Of a stretch of DNA of 64,000 nt, positions 34,372-47,661 are shown in pieces (the first letter of the stretch is position 1; each line of letters opens with the position of its first letter). The stretch is from Emydura subglobosa (Eukaryota; Chordata; Testudines; Chelidae), in NCBI GenBank assembly GCA_007922225.1, contig ML680055.1:5076047-5140046 (forward strand), in the 5' to 3' direction. The notes below the pieces were generated by a model. That model worked only from the letters and a program-made list of their open reading frames with translations, was not told the DNA's origin and ran no database searches. Both the position numbers and the translations under genes were made by a program.

Positions 34372-35998
34372 TCATAGATTTTAGGACCAGAAGGCGGCAC
34401 CATCATGGTCACCTAGTCTGTCTTCCTGCATATTCCAGGCCACAGAAGCTCACTCACCCACTTCTGTAGTAGGCCTTTAATCCCTGGCTGAATTATTGCA
34501 GTCCCCAAATCTTGATTTAAAGACTCTGAGTTACAGAGAATCCACCATTTGCACTTGTTCAAACTGGCAAGTGACCCATGCTGTGTGCTGGAGGGGATGG
34601 TAACCCCCCACCCTCTTGGGTCTCTGCCAATCTGACCAGGGGGAAAATTCCTTTCCAACCCCAAATATGTCAATCAGTTAGGCCATGAGCTTGTTGGTGA
34701 GATCCACCAGCCAGACACCTAGGAAAGAATTCTCTGTAGTGACTCAGAGCACACCCCCTCTAGTGTTCCACCTCCAATTGCTGGAGAAATTTTCTAATAG
34801 CAGTCATGGATAAGCCATATTTCATGGTAGGAAATCCCATCATATCATCCCATCCATAAACTTATCAAGCTCAATCAGTCTTTGTTTTGTTAGGATAAAT
34901 AAGCCAATCTCTTTAAGTCTCCTGTCACATCTTTCTCTGCACCTGTTCCAGGTTCTCCACTCCTCTGATGAGCCCTTCTCTGCACCTGTTCCAGTTTGAA
35001 TTCATCTTAAACATGGGAGACCCGAATTACACACAGTAGTCCAGATGAGGTCTCACAAGTGCGTTGTATAATGGTACTAACACTTCCCTGTCTCTACCGG
35101 CAATACCTCACCTAATCCATCCTAGGATTGCATTAGCCTTTTTCATGACCATATCACTTTAGCGGCTCATAGACCTGGGTGTATTGGTCGATCATAGGAT
35201 GACTTTCTCCTTCTCCATCATTTGCAACTGATATGTTCCCAGCGTATACAACACTAATTGTTTATCCCTTAGTGCATGTCCTTGCACTTCACCTTGTTAA
35301 ATTTCATCCCATTTCTATATTTGCTCCAGTTTTCACGGTCATCCAGATGTTTTATGATATTCCAGTCCTTCTCCATATTAGCAATACCTCCTAATTTTCT
35401 ATCACCTGCAAATTTTATTAGCACAATCCCACATTTTGTGCTAAGGTCATTAAATGAAAATGTAAAATAAGATTGGACCCTGGACCAATCCTTGAGGAAC
35501 TCCATTAGTAACCTCTTTCCAGACAGTTCACCTTTTAGCATGACCTGTTATAGTCTATCCTTTAAAAAGTTCCTTACCCACCTTTTGATTGTTCTATTAA
35601 TCCCCATCTTTGCCAATTTAACTAATAATTTCCTATATAGAATTGTATCAAATGCTTTATGGAAATCTTGGTAGATTAAATCTACCGCATTTTCTTTGTC
35701 TAGAAAAATGGTTATCCTCTCAGGTTGGTCAGGCACAATCCATCTTTTGTAAAATCATGCTGTATTTTATCCCAATTACCGTTTAACTCTATGTCCTTAA
35801 GTACTCTTTCTTTCAAAATTTGTTCTAAGATTTTTCATGCAATTGAGGCCAAACTAATGGGCCTGTAGTTTCCCGGATCGCTTTTTTCCCCTTCCTTAAA
35901 TATAGATACTATATTTGCAATTCTCCAGTCATAGGGCATAATTCCAAGTTTATGAATTTATTAAAAATCTCTGCTGTTGGGCTTAAAGTTTCAAGTGG
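34372..35998 (-). mobile_element. CR1 LINE, minus strand, 5' truncated
   Basis: The 3' end lies at 34372, where the plus strand reads CTCATAGATTTTAGGACCAG, then GTCACCTAGTCTG, the complement of a CR1-type tail. The 3' untranslated part runs to about 35270 and the RT-coding part to about 35998. Different coding words and a longer 3' region show that it belongs to another CR1 subfamily than the copy at 9890. Confidence 0.8.
35269..35740 (-). pseudogene. CR1 reverse transcriptase remnant
   Basis: On the minus strand, the frame at 35736-35548 reads KENAVDLIYQDFHKAFDTIL, then RKLLVKLAKMGIN, the RT palm entry (D.DF.KAFD). The frame at 35541-35269 contains KFAGDRKLGGIANMEKDW and GMKFNKVKCKDMH. The catalytic box is FAGD where the family has FADD, so one catalytic aspartate is lost. 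A stop and frame change separate the two parts. Confidence 0.8.
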
Positions 35999-38900
35999 GC
36001 ACTGTTTGTCCTACCATTGAATGAGACTGGGATTTTGTGGAAAAAATAATGTGATCAGACCAAAATAAAAATTAAAGACTGTCTCATAATGCATATGCAC
36101 AAATGAACCAAATAAATGTTGCACAGGCAAGTGTAATTCTGGCTTTTTCTAAACTTTGAGTGCTTGACTTTACAACTTCAGTAATGGTCTTTTAATAGTT
36201 TTTTATTTTTTATGTTCTACAAACGTATAAAATGTTTATAGAAACAAATTATATTTTGTTTTACTATTGAAGAACCAGTAGAGGGAGTACAAGTTTCCTA
36301 ACAAATCATGTACTCAGGGTCGTGCTAATATTGATGATGCTGGTATGCAAAGGAGAAGGTAAACTGGCATTTTTGCCTTGTATGATCTCTTCTTATTCCT
36401 AAAATGTATTAATATTCTTATGTGCCACAAGAAATACAGAGGAAAATAAATGTATGTTTGCTTCAAAATAGGCTGTTACAAACAATTGAGGGGATTTAAT
36501 ATGAGAAACTATAGGAGAAATAGTGTCCCTTTCAGATTATATCAAGAAGATTTAGTGCTTCTTTTAACCCCTCCATAAAACATGTTTTTTTAAAGAATGA
36601 AAATGCGTCAGTTAAGTAGAGAGGTTTATGTCTGGGTATTCAGCTGTTTCATCTGTAAAATCCATCAATAAAAGCACACAAACATACACAATGACTGATG
36701 TTTATCTTTACTGGTTGGTATAATCTTGGCTTTTATTCTTGTGTAACGAACAAACTTTGATTCTTTAGTCTGAAACCATATTTTCAAGAAAATTAAGTCT
36801 ATCATAATCCATGCTGCAAAATGGTTCATCATTCTTTTGTGTGAGCTACTGAGTAAACATTGTTTTCTGGAGCTGCAGAACTTGTAATTAAGCAGTAAAA
36901 ACTAAATGGTGGTGTCTGTCTGAATAAATAAATATGATTGTTATCCTATTTTTAAATTAATGTATAACTATTGAACCTTTTTCAGGTTTTTTTAACTGAA
37001 TTTACTTAATGTATTAATGCAAGGCATATTTTCTTGTAAGCAGATCTTGATGTGCAGCAAAAGCAAGGCTTGCTTAAATATATCGGTAGGTGAATTCAAC
37101 TACTGCATTAGGTTTTGTATTTATGAGAGTTTTGAATGCTGAAACTGTTGGTTTAAACTGCATCTAACTTCTGCCTACAAGGAACACAAATTAATAGATG
37201 CCAATCACAGAAAGCCTGGGGTACTTTCCCTTAGTAATTAGTTCACTTGTGAACTTTCATATCACATGGCTTGGCGTCATTTCAGTTAGGTTTTCCAAAC
37301 AATGAATGACATTGACAAATATGAGGTGGCTGTAGAATTAACAAATGTATGTCTAAATTTTTTTCTCACCTTATTTCTGTTATGTGGGAGTAGAGCACTA
37401 CAGTATACTTGAGGAGATTAGTGAACTCACCTCTTTCGGGGGGGGAAATGTTCACGAAATTTGGCTTTTTCACAAGTCCCAGCAGTGTTTCCAGCTTTCT
37501 TCCTGAGTTTATGATAATATAAAGAATTCTGTAATACCAGAAGAGATTCATAAAGAAGGTTTATACTTAAGAGCCTTTGTCTGAAAAAAGCCTCTTAATT
37601 GTATATGTGAAAAAATATGTATGTTATTAATTTTTTCCTATAATTCAAGGCTTTGACCTCTTTAGCTTTCACATGCATTAAATATGTCCTTCCAGACATG
37701 TTAGTATAATCCATTATGAAGATCATGGGGCTAATCTGTAATTTGAGTACTGTATGTTACCTGCTTATTGGGATAGCTACTATATGGTTTTATTGGGTTA
37801 TTGGAATGTTCACTGTATGTATATATTGGTTTAGCTTAATAGTAGGGCTGTTAGGAAATTAAAAAGAAAACACTACAATAGCTCCATTTAAGCAATCTCC
37901 TGGTAAATATGGGTGTGTGTCATTAAGAAACAATTCCTGGGCTGTTAGCTGGGGAGAATCTTTTTCCAGATTCCAGCCAAAGATAAGACTTGTTCAGCCA
38001 AGGCTGGGAACCAAAAGATCCAAAGAACCCTGAGCGTTTAAAAAGTTGCTCTTTAGAGAGTGGGGAGGCTGTTATCAGAATGCTGAAACTGACCGAGAGA
38101 CAGGCTCTGCTAGAGAATCTGAAGAAGCAAAACCTAGCTAATCCACTAACCAGGGTGGTAGGGCTTAGGGTAAGTAGAAATGCGTATAGACCTATTGTTT
38201 TAAAACCCTTTTTCTCTTATGGTTCCTGCCGATAAGGTCAAAGAGTAGTAAGTTAGAGAAAGCTGCCTGGTCACCTGTATTATCTACTAATCACAAGCTT
38301 CTGAAGAGGAGTTTGCAGGTGCTGAATAGCTAGCTAGGCATGCTGAGTAGTTACAGCTGGTACGTGGAGTACTGCACCCCAGGGCCTGGTCTAAGAGTGG
38401 GAGAATCACAGAATTCCAAGAGAGGTGAAAGCAAGAGGTCCATTGGTGCATTCACTGAGGACAGAGATGCTAGCTAGCCCTGTAACTGAGAAATCCATCT
38501 TGGTTGATCATGTTTTACTTTTTCTTATCATCCGAGTTTAAAATCTAGGCTCTGTAAATAAAAACACACCACCTTCCCATCCCCCATCCTTTTAATGAAA
38601 AATTGTTTTCCCCATTAAAGTCAGTTTTGCCTCTTTCCTGTGACTTATTCCTGCCTTTACTGCTGGTTGCCAAGCATGGGCTTTTAGCACATCCACCACT
38701 ACCTTCCCCAATATTCCTGAACTATCCCTTCTTCTTTTTCTTCCTTGTGGATGGAAATGTATCTTGCCTGGTAGAATTACCGAGAAGTGGCAAGCCACAA
38801 GGAGGTGCATTGGAGGCCAACTCTGCTACCGGTCACTAGGCCCACTAAGAAGAGAGCCAAGAAAAGGAAGTACATAGCTCTCCTGTCTAGATGGAGATTT

Positions 38901-39715
38901 ATGTGTTTTTGTCAGAATAAAGGAAGGGGCACTTGTTCAAAATTTCCTAGTTGCTCACTGTTAGTAGTAACAGCTTCCCAACCTGTAGATGTTTGTCTCA
39001 TTGCTCTCTAACAATGACAATTCTCCAACTCCTGCTTCCATGACTTTAGAAGTTTCATGAGCACCAAACGAAGAGGATCCCTGAGCGGGCTGCCCTACTT
39101 GCTCAGTGGATGGGTCTCACAAACAACTCTTCAAATAGCTCCAGCAATGTCAGGAACTGCTGAGCCTGCATTCAGTGGTACTGGAATGGTGGTTGCATCA
39201 GAAAATGCTATGACGTATCTAGGAGTCTTATCTCCAGGAACTGTGGCCACTCTATTTGCCACTGTTTGTAACCTGGATTAGATATTCCCAAAATGTCTTT
39301 ATTTGTAGCAGTACTCAATATCTTACATAACAAAGATAAGATGAAGACATAAGACTATAAGACAAAAGCAGTTTATGACTAAACAAGTATTAAAAACGCT
39401 TCAGTGAAATGAAAGTACAGTATTATCTAGAACATTTTGGGTTTTTTTTTTATCATTTTCATTATGAAAGTTATGCACAATAGCATGGAGATTAGCATGC
39501 TGCCCTTTTAGTTTCCTAATAAATTGTCACTGCTGACCTGGTTACCTTAAAGTTTATATACCTCAGAGTTGTATGTTAGTAAATGTGTTTTGCAGTGCTT
39601 CTAGTCATGTGAACTTTCAGATTGGTGTGCTATTAAAATATGTCCTTTTCTTCCTTTCAAACACTTGGTCTTATTCTGAGAGGTGCTGAGCATCTTCAGT
39701 ATGCATCTAACTGAA
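35999..39715. other. AT-rich non-coding stretch
   Basis: A G8 run lies near 37439-37446. A segment at about 37930-38480 is less AT-rich and looks like an old LTR or other repeat without clear ends. The open frames at 38603-39281 have no motif I recognise. Confidence 0.4.
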
Positions 39716-39718
39716 TTA

Positions 39719-39978
39719 GGATATGTCTACACTACAGGTCTTACAATGGCACAGCTGTACTGCTGCAGCTGCACCGCTGTAAGGTCTCCTGTGTAACTGC
39801 TCTATGTCGATAGAAGAGAGTTCTCGCGTTGGCATAATTAAACCACTTGCAGCAAGTGGCGGTAGCTATGTCAGTGGGAGAGCATCTCCCATAGCGCTGT
39901 CCACACTAGCACTTTTGTCAGTCAGGGGCATGTTTTTTCAAATCCCTGACCTACAAAAGTGCTAGTGTTGACAAACCC
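39719..39978. mobile_element. Harbinger-type MITE, 260 bp
   Basis: It begins GGATATGTCTACACTAC and ends GCTAGTGTTGACAAACCC, inverted termini of the same type as the Harbinger fragment at 871. TTA flanks both sides (39716-39718 and 39979-39981). The interior contains further partial palindromes (AGTGCTAG.../CTAGCACTTTTGT). There is no coding capacity. Confidence 0.8.
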
Positions 39979-41113
39979 TTACACGTGCTCAAGATTTCCC
40001 AGGCTCATGCCCACAGTTTGCATTTTAATAGATCCTTAATAAACAAAGCAAAAGGAACAACACAACTTCCTCTTTGGCCATATCAGATGAGAAGATCTTC
40101 TTCCTTTTCTAAGTACCTCTGAATGTCATGAAAATAGATCATATGGAAGAATCATTGATTATTTGGTATGATAAAAGTACTGCAAAGTTATTCTTTACTC
40201 CCTGTTCTATCGCTAGGCCTCAAAAATGCAACATCAGCCTTCTCATTTTATGATTTAATCTCGTGTTCATATTTAAGCTTCTAAATTTAGAGGTAAAACT
40301 CTGAGATGACACCTGCCAGAGCTGCAGCTAGAAGGTAGAAATTGAGTAGATTGTGACTCTATTAAATTTCACATTTAATATGTTTGACCTTCTAACTTTC
40401 CAATCGTAACATGGAAGGTAAAAGGATAAAAAAGATGAACAAACTGTGGTGATAAGAATTGAAGCCGGTTATTACTTTCAAGGAATTATTAGAATAGTTC
40501 TTAAATGTCATAGAATACACTTCAGATGGAGAAATTACACAAGAATACTTTTTCTAAGACAGGAATCAAACTTCTGTTCGAAGGTGGAATTCAGATTGGA
40601 GATGTAGTTACAAAATGTCAGCATGCACCTTCCTTCAAGAGACAAGAATTTGCTATCAGTTTTGGGCAGCTTCAGAAGGAGTGTTCTGAGAAAGTCCCCA
40701 TGACTGCACCATAATTCTGCTTGTCTGCTGACTCATAATCTCTGGCTAACGGGGATTAAAGAGCATGCTGCAGTTGCAGAATCATTCATAAGAATTAAAG
40801 AATGACACTATTAGAATAAATACTAGAAAATATATTTTGACCCTCCAATCCAGGTGAAAAATTATAATTTGGATCTCAGGTAATTCTAGTAGTTCTTCTC
40901 TAGCTGGTGAGAATATAAGCAGGGATAATATAGGAACACAGACATACACTCTATAATGATTCTTATTTTGGCCTGGGCTAAAAGCAATCTTTGAATAAAA
41001 TAAGGCCCCACACTCTCTCTGAATAGTTGGTTGCTTGGATAATTGAGTTAACGTGCTCAGATTTTGCTAGAGGTACATGGAATTGTATACAATAGCCTTG
41101 CAGTTTAATAAAT

Positions 41114-41228
41114 AAAGCAACAATGCTTTAATCTAGTTAGACTATATATATTTCTAGTTGAAATACTCTTCTCTTGGTCCTAAAGCAACAATGCTTTAAT
41201 CTAGTTAGACTATATGTATTTCTAGTTG
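41114..41228 (+). repeat. 47-bp direct duplication, 68-bp period
   Basis: A segment starting AAAGCAACAATGCTTTAATC at 41114 is repeated at 41182 through CTAGTTG, with one visible difference (TATATAT against TATATGT). Twenty-one unrelated bases lie between the copies. The near identity points to a recent duplication. Confidence 0.9.
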
Positions 41229-42284
41229 GAGTTCAATATTTGTTCTTTGATGTCAGTGCAATTTTGAGGAGTCTGATGGGTGCCACACATCCTCCTAATC
41301 CAGTAAATGAAGAATATTTTTGACTCTGGTTCTGAACTGGTTATTACAAATTTCCTTACTTTAATTGTAGATTGAGATCAATCACTTTTAGATGATTAAG
41401 AGGTTGCTATGAGATATAAATTCTATTCTTATGAAGTGGTAGAGATTGGCACCTAAGGATATATCAAATATTTTACCTGAGACTAGAAAATGTGATCTAC
41501 CATTGAAAATGTTGATATTAGTTCTTTTATTTGTTTATTAGATAAACATGTATTGTAAACTCCATATATACTCATTATAACCATATTCTCTGTAAGATTT
41601 TTCATTTTGTGTTTTTTGTTTTGTTTGTGCTTCCTTTTGTACTAGATATTGCCCAGCACATCACACTTTGTATATAAGTATCCTCCTAATATATTTTAAA
41701 CACAGGCTAATATAGTAAATTGTTATAATATTTGATGCATACAAACAAATTTGGATATGATTTATTAGATATTAAAGCCAGATAACTGATTATTATTAAA
41801 TAGAGTCGATACTTAATATATGGCCAGATCATTTTTAATTTTAGCACAGAAAGAACTTCAGTAAATTGAAGGATTCATTTATATCTGGAAGATATTGTTC
41901 AAAAGTTTCTATAAAATCGAGGTACTTCTAAAACTAGTTTGAACATGGAAATTTGTCATATCAGATCGGACCAGTGTTTCCTGCAGGCTGGTATCCTGCT
42001 TTAAAGAGTGGTTAGTACTTGATGCTTCACAGATAAATGTGAGGAACCTCCTCCCTCTAATAATAAATTATATTTCTATCCCATGCCTCTGGAGGAAATT
42101 TTTACCTAAGCCCAGGTCAGTTTATGGACTGAAGCAAGGAGGTTGACATCTTAAGTACATTTTTATGTTAACCATTGTAACTGGAGCTATTATTTGTTTA
42201 AACATTTAATCTTTTATTAACTTCTACTATGATCTTTGTTTCAATTATGTCTTGGGGCAGTGAGTTCCTCAGGTTGTTTATATG

Positions 42285-42319
42285 ATATATATATGTGTGT
42301 GTGTATATATATATATATA
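42285..42319 (+). repeat. Compound (TA)n(TG)n(TA)n microsatellite
   Basis: A run of AT units, a GTGTGTGTG block and another run of AT units, about 35 bp in all. Confidence 0.9.
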
Positions 42320-44817
42320 AAATAGTATTTCATTAATCAGTTTTAAATTTGTCTTGTCATTGCATGCCTCTTTGTTCTTGTCTTATGGGAAAGAGTAATC
42401 AGGAATGCTTGACTGATCTTTGTTGGGAAATGTTTTTAGAGTTGGTCATTGATAATTTTGCCTAGCACTTAAATGTTCATACAATGTATGTTTTAGAAAT
42501 TAAACCTATGGAACTTACTACCACAAGATTCTACTGAAGGAGCATTTAATAGGATTTGAAGAGGACAAGTTGATTTTACCTTATAATTGTCTCTGTGTAG
42601 AAGGACCCTCAATCTGGAAACCCCTCTGTTTGAATTCTAGTAGTGTTATGATGCTTGTTTCCAGTTTTGTCAGGCTTGTATTAGATGCTAAGGAAGTTGT
42701 TAACTGAAGAGCTGAGGCAGGTTCCATACTAGTGCCAAAACCTTAACAATAAAGATGATGTTGTGTGTTACTTAAGAAGATAAGAGAAGTATCCCATTCT
42801 AATTTATGGGCCCTCCCATTGAGATAGAAGTTCAGACACTTTATAACTAAAATAAAATAAGACAATAAAATTGTGCACAAAATCTTTTCTTACGCTTCAG
42901 GATAGAAACCAATCGCTAACTGAGTTTAGGTTCAGGAAGGAATTTCTGCTGTAGGCAAGTAATTGCATAATTGGCCATCAGAGAGGAAAGATGCATTCAC
43001 TTTCCTCTGAAGTACATGTGACTGTTTCTGGACACAAGGTAAATCAGGTGGACTGTTAGTCTGTTCTGTTTTGACAATTTCTATATTCTTTATGGATTCT
43101 ATAATGTAGATTTTATAGTTTCTTTTTTATTTTAAGCTTAGCTGAAATAAAGATAAGAGACAACCTCATGGTTCAAACATATTTCTCTAAACAGGAAAGT
43201 TTAATTCATTTATGTTACAATTGTATTTTTTTTAATAATTGGCAACTAAAAATTATAACTAGAGATTATACTACTGTATTTAATGTAAAGGTCTGTTTTT
43301 AATTTGCATTAAAGTACTTTGTTCTGTTGCTACATCAAGAATTAATATAGCATCCATTTCGATTATTTGATTTAGTCCTTTGTTCTTTTCTGAAAAATAA
43401 GTGAATGACTCAATTGATCATGCAAAAATCCTAAATCTACTCCCTGACTTTGTTCACACAGAAATTTCTCATTCTCTGGTTTGTCAACTTTTGTTTAATT
43501 AAGTGAGAGACTCACATGGAAAGCACGGTGTGCATTGTTAGAAATTCATGTCCAAGGACAATTTGTGCTTCTTTTTAAAGAATCTATGAAGATATACATT
43601 TGAAAATAAGAAACTACTTGTAATCTTATCGAGATGTAAAACTTCATGAAGACTAATGTTCAGTAGACCAGAGCTTATACAATATTAGAATGCTAAATAC
43701 TTGGAAGTCAGGTTATGCTTAAGGTTCAGGTCACCTTTTACTGTTGTCCACTCCTCTCCCATCCAACTGGCCAACATAAGACAAAGTAAAAGTCTGAATA
43801 CTGGCCTACATATGCAAATCCTACTCACCAGGTGTAAATTGAGTACCCACCTACTCTTCATCTCCCAGTTATTGGCAAGAGAACAAAACATAAGGATCTT
43901 ATCCTCTACATATGAGTCACAGTCACCCTTCTGCTATTAGACAGAGACATCATTGTACACCATCTGCCTTCTCAGTAGGGGTTAGAAACTCCACCCTCTG
44001 CATATAAGCCAGTGATCAACCTTTACTCAGTTTACCCAATATCTATATATAATGCACAGCTAAGAACACTCTGTAAATCCTTGCATTATGTGCTTGAGCT
44101 TCCCCCTTTCCCTGATAGATCTTGAAAAAATGATTATCATTTTAGAATAAAATATAAAGGCCATGCTGTCACAGTATATTGTATAACAGGGGAGACTTAG
44201 ATACTTTTGTAATGCTGCTGGTGGAGGGAAAGTACACTCTGGCCCTATGTAGTCAATATTACACTAGGGAAAGGCTAGAGCAGGTTACAGTTAGATAGCT
44301 ACACCTGTAAGGACAATATTAAAATTGTGGCACAACATGACAAAAATCAACAAGTAATAAGGAAATAAAGGTTATTTTACAGGTAGGTGATTACAGAGAA
44401 ACAGACCATTCTACACTAGTTCACTTTTAATTGGAATCAGTCTTTCTTTTTTTTTTTTTTTTTCCCCCCCATTTTAGTAACAATATTTTCCCCATGTTGC
44501 AGCACTTCCAGGGCTGTCCATTCTTCCAGTTAGCAGAAAACGGTATTGTCTAACTGAACTTTTGAATAACAACAGCTTTCTGGAGAATAGGGGAAGTGGT
44601 TACTTCTTTCCTAGAGCAATTGAAGAGGAATATAAAGTATAATTGTTACTTTTTAAAAAAGCATTTGAAGTTAAAATGTCACAATTTACCAAAATTATGA
44701 AGTATTGTAATAATGATAGTTAAAAGGTAAAACTGACTTAAAAAGTAATTTTTCATCTCTTTTTTTATTAATCAAATGGTAAAAACCAGTTGTGATAAAT
44801 AAACATTGAGGACTTAA

Positions 44818-44997
44818 GGCCAGATCTGGAAAGGTGTTTAGGCACTTAAAGAAGCAGATAAGTGCCAACTGGAATTTCCAAAAGTGCCTAAGCACTGAAT
44901 GGGACTCAGACGCCTCACCTGCTTAGGCGCTTTTGAAAATTTCACTAAGTGCTTATCTTCATCTTTAGATGCCTAAATATTTTTGAAAACCTGGTCC
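44818..44997. repeat. Palindromic interspersed repeat, about 180 bp
   Basis: The left part (GGCCAGATCTGGAAAGGTG, then TTTAGGCACTTAAAGA) pairs with the right part (TCTTTAGATGCCTAAATA, then TTTTGAAAACCTGGTCC) as inverted arms. Repeated GCCTAAG/CTTAGGC words lie between. It is probably an old nonautonomous DNA element. No target duplication is visible. Confidence 0.55.
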
Positions 44998-46420
44998 TTG
45001 TTCCAGCTTACATTTAAAGTCAATGGGAGTCTTTCTGTTTACTTTGAGGGTGGGATCAGGACCTAATAATAAGAGAAGTCATATCTATTCATAGAAAATA
45101 GAAGGGGCAACTTTTTCTTTTCTAGATGAAGAATGGTGTCTATTGATATGCTCATAGACTAATACATCCATATTTATTCTACAAAATGTTTCACAGTTTT
45201 CGTGGTTTTTGAGTGACAGAAAGTTTTGCAAAAAATAGCAGTTTAGGAAAGGTTAATATGAGCTTTGATTTAAAAAAAGACTGTCTGTTAGTATTGTGTA
45301 GCTACAGTTGGCAACAGTAGTGATTTATTGCAGTTTTTATTCCAAATGTCTCTTTATTGGATACTGTGCATGATAGAAATCCAAGCTGCTGGACTTTATC
45401 CAACTTCTACAATACAGAGGATGAATAACGTAATAGCTCAGGGCCAGAGAGCCCTATTAATCTCCTGTGAATGGAGGCTCTTTAGAGCTTTGAGGAGGAG
45501 AAGCCAGAGAGGGGAAGGAAATCAGTTTGAGGACTCAGTTTGGCTAGGTACTAGCCATCTTTTTGGCTCATGCTACTGCTGATGCTGTTGCATTTGCATT
45601 GGCATGTGCTGTGGATAACATACATTGACAACAGCAGAAAGGGAGGCCTGGGCAGCAGTGTTAGTCATGGAAGCAACAAAATAACATAAAAACATCAAGA
45701 AAGTACTCCTGCATTTTACTTGTTTGATGATAAAAACTTTTATTGATGAATACAAGTAGGCTTCCAGGTACAAGAGGTAAAATAATGGATTCTCTCAGAG
45801 ATTTCTGTAAATCGTGGATGTATATTTCATCAAGAACTTGTTGAAGGATTTGATTACCAAGCTCAGCTTCTTTGTGTTTGTACTTTAATTCTCATGTGTT
45901 TGCAAGTAAGTTTAGTAATGATTTTTAGATTCTATGTCATAAGAGCTATAACTAAGAAGAAATATCCATGGACATATGTGAATCTATTCTACAATTAATG
46001 TGCACGAGTCACTCCTGCTAGGAGGAAGCATGTGCATCTAATGCCTGATTGACTGAATGCATCAAATAACCATGGGAGGTATGGAACAGTCAGTACATAA
46101 TTAATTTAAGATTTACCCCTTTTTCTTTTTTAATAATATGTACACACCTAATATGGATCGCTGGCACTTAACGTTTGTGCTGTCTTGGTGTAGTCACAGC
46201 CAACATAGAGTTCCTACTTAACAGTATTGTTCAGTTTTCTAAAGTTTGTTTTCAAATAAATTCTCATATATTATGTGCCTGGGATATAAAACATTTCTAA
46301 AAGCTTTTAGAAACCAATACAATGTATTTTAAAGAGAGAGAAAAAATGAAGTAGAGCTGTGCTCCAAGTGTCACATCCATGAGCTCCTGCCCGCCTCCAG
46401 GGACACTGCTGGTGAGTCAC
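44998..46420. other. Non-coding stretch
   Basis: No repeat family or gene is recognised. The open frame at 45328-45582 has no motif. Confidence 0.35.
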
Positions 46421-46767
46421 CTAAATTGGGAATGGACATGAGCAAGCATCGAAGAAGAAATAACAGTTACTTACCTTGCAACTGTTGTTCTTCGAGATGT
46501 AATGCTCATGTCCATTCCACACCCGTCCTCCTTCCCCTCAGTCGGGGTTCCACCAAGAAAGACCTGAGACGGAGGAGGAACTGGCAGCACATATATGCAG
46601 GCGCATGTGCATGCTGCTGCAGGGGGCACTAGAACTGGCTTCTACGGGTACCACTAAGGGAAAAGTTTTCTGGCACCAGTGCATGTGGGGTGCACACACC
46701 CCTAAATTGGGAATGGACACGAGCAACACATCTTAAAGAAAAACAGTTACGAGGTAAGAAACTGTTC
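46421..46767. mobile_element. Short element made of DIRS-like terminal repeats
   Basis: Arms at 46462-46519 (minus) and 46709-46767 (plus) both read outward GGAATGGACA.GAGCA, then ACATCT, then AGAA.AACAGTT and GAGGTAAG/AAGGTAAG, then AACTGTT. The inner 190 bp include CACACCC and GGTGCACACACC words of the DIRS-like 5' region. Outside the left arm, 46421-46461 is the reverse complement of the element start seen at 63187. The organisation matches 4174-4525, which shows that it is a recurrent structure. There is no coding capacity. Confidence 0.6.
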
Positions 46768-47295
46768 TATATGAAATGTTACTTAATACCAGACTGTGAA
46801 ATATTATGTGATTAAAAATATGAGGAAATAGAAAGTTAAAATTATTTTAAAATAGTAATGAATGCTCCTTGCCTTCATTGGAAACCCATAATCCAATAGG
46901 ACATTTTTCTATTTAATTTTGAAAATTCATTTAATTTCTCCACAAAGTCCTTATCTTCCTCAGGTGTTTCTTTAGCACCTCAATCATCCAGTGGCCCTCC
47001 TTCATGACTCTGATGTACTTTTTAAAAAATTGCTGTTCATTTTTGTATCTTTTGCTAGTTGCTCTTCATATTCTTTTTTGGCCTGCCTAATTATATTTTT
47101 ACACTTGACTTGCCAGAGTTTCTGCTTTCTATTTCCCTCAGTAGGATTTGACTTTCACTTTCTAAAGGACGTCTTTTTGTCTCTGACTGTCTCTTTTACT
47201 TTGTTGGTTAGCCATGGTGGCATTTTTTTGGTCCTCTTGCTTTTTTTTTTTTTATTTGGGGTATATATTTAATTTTGAGCCTTTACTATGGTGTT

Positions 47296-47661
47296 TTAAA
47301 CAAGTTTCCAAGCAGCTTGTTTCACTTTTCTGATTGTTCCTTTTAATTTCCATTTAACTAGCCTCTTCATTTTTGTGCAGTTCCCCTTTTTGAAGTTAAA
47401 TACTACTGTGATGATTTTCTTTGGTATTTTCCTCCCTAAAAGGATGTTAAATTTATTTACATTATGGTTGTTATTACTGAGGGGTTCAGCTATATTCACC
47501 ATTTGGGTCAGGACAAAGTCAAGAATTGCCTCTCCCCTTGGGAGTTCCAAGACAAGCTGCTCCAAGAAGCAATCATTAATGGTGTCTAGAAATTTTAACT
47601 CTGAATCCATTCCTGAGATGACATCTACCCAGTCAATATGAGGATACTTGAAATCCCCCAT
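47296..47661 (-). pseudogene. CR1 ORF2 apurinic-type endonuclease, C-terminal part
   Basis: The frame starts MGDFKYPHIDWVD, matching the GDFN.P.I.W segment of CR1 endonucleases, where the D and N of GDFN are active-site residues; here the N is replaced by K. LELPRGEAILDFVLTQ follows, matching the T.RG...LDL.LT segment. The SDH motif expected about 25 residues later is replaced by NNNHN. The enzyme nicks target DNA to start reverse transcription. This copy has lost key residues and its upstream half. Confidence 0.75.

Larger units (their letters stand above)
39982..44817. other. AT-rich non-coding stretch
   Basis: It contains the direct duplication at 41114-41228, the TA/TG microsatellite at 42285-42319 and a poly-T tract near 44447-44463. 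The 62-codon frame at 40526-40714 has no recognised family and may be chance. Confidence 0.4.

Noticed and set aside
37930..38480. Possible LTR-type repeat
   Set aside because: Composition differs from the flanks, but no boundary or motif could be shown.
39057..39281. 74-codon plus-strand frame as a host exon
   Set aside because: No recognisable domain and no convincing splice sites.
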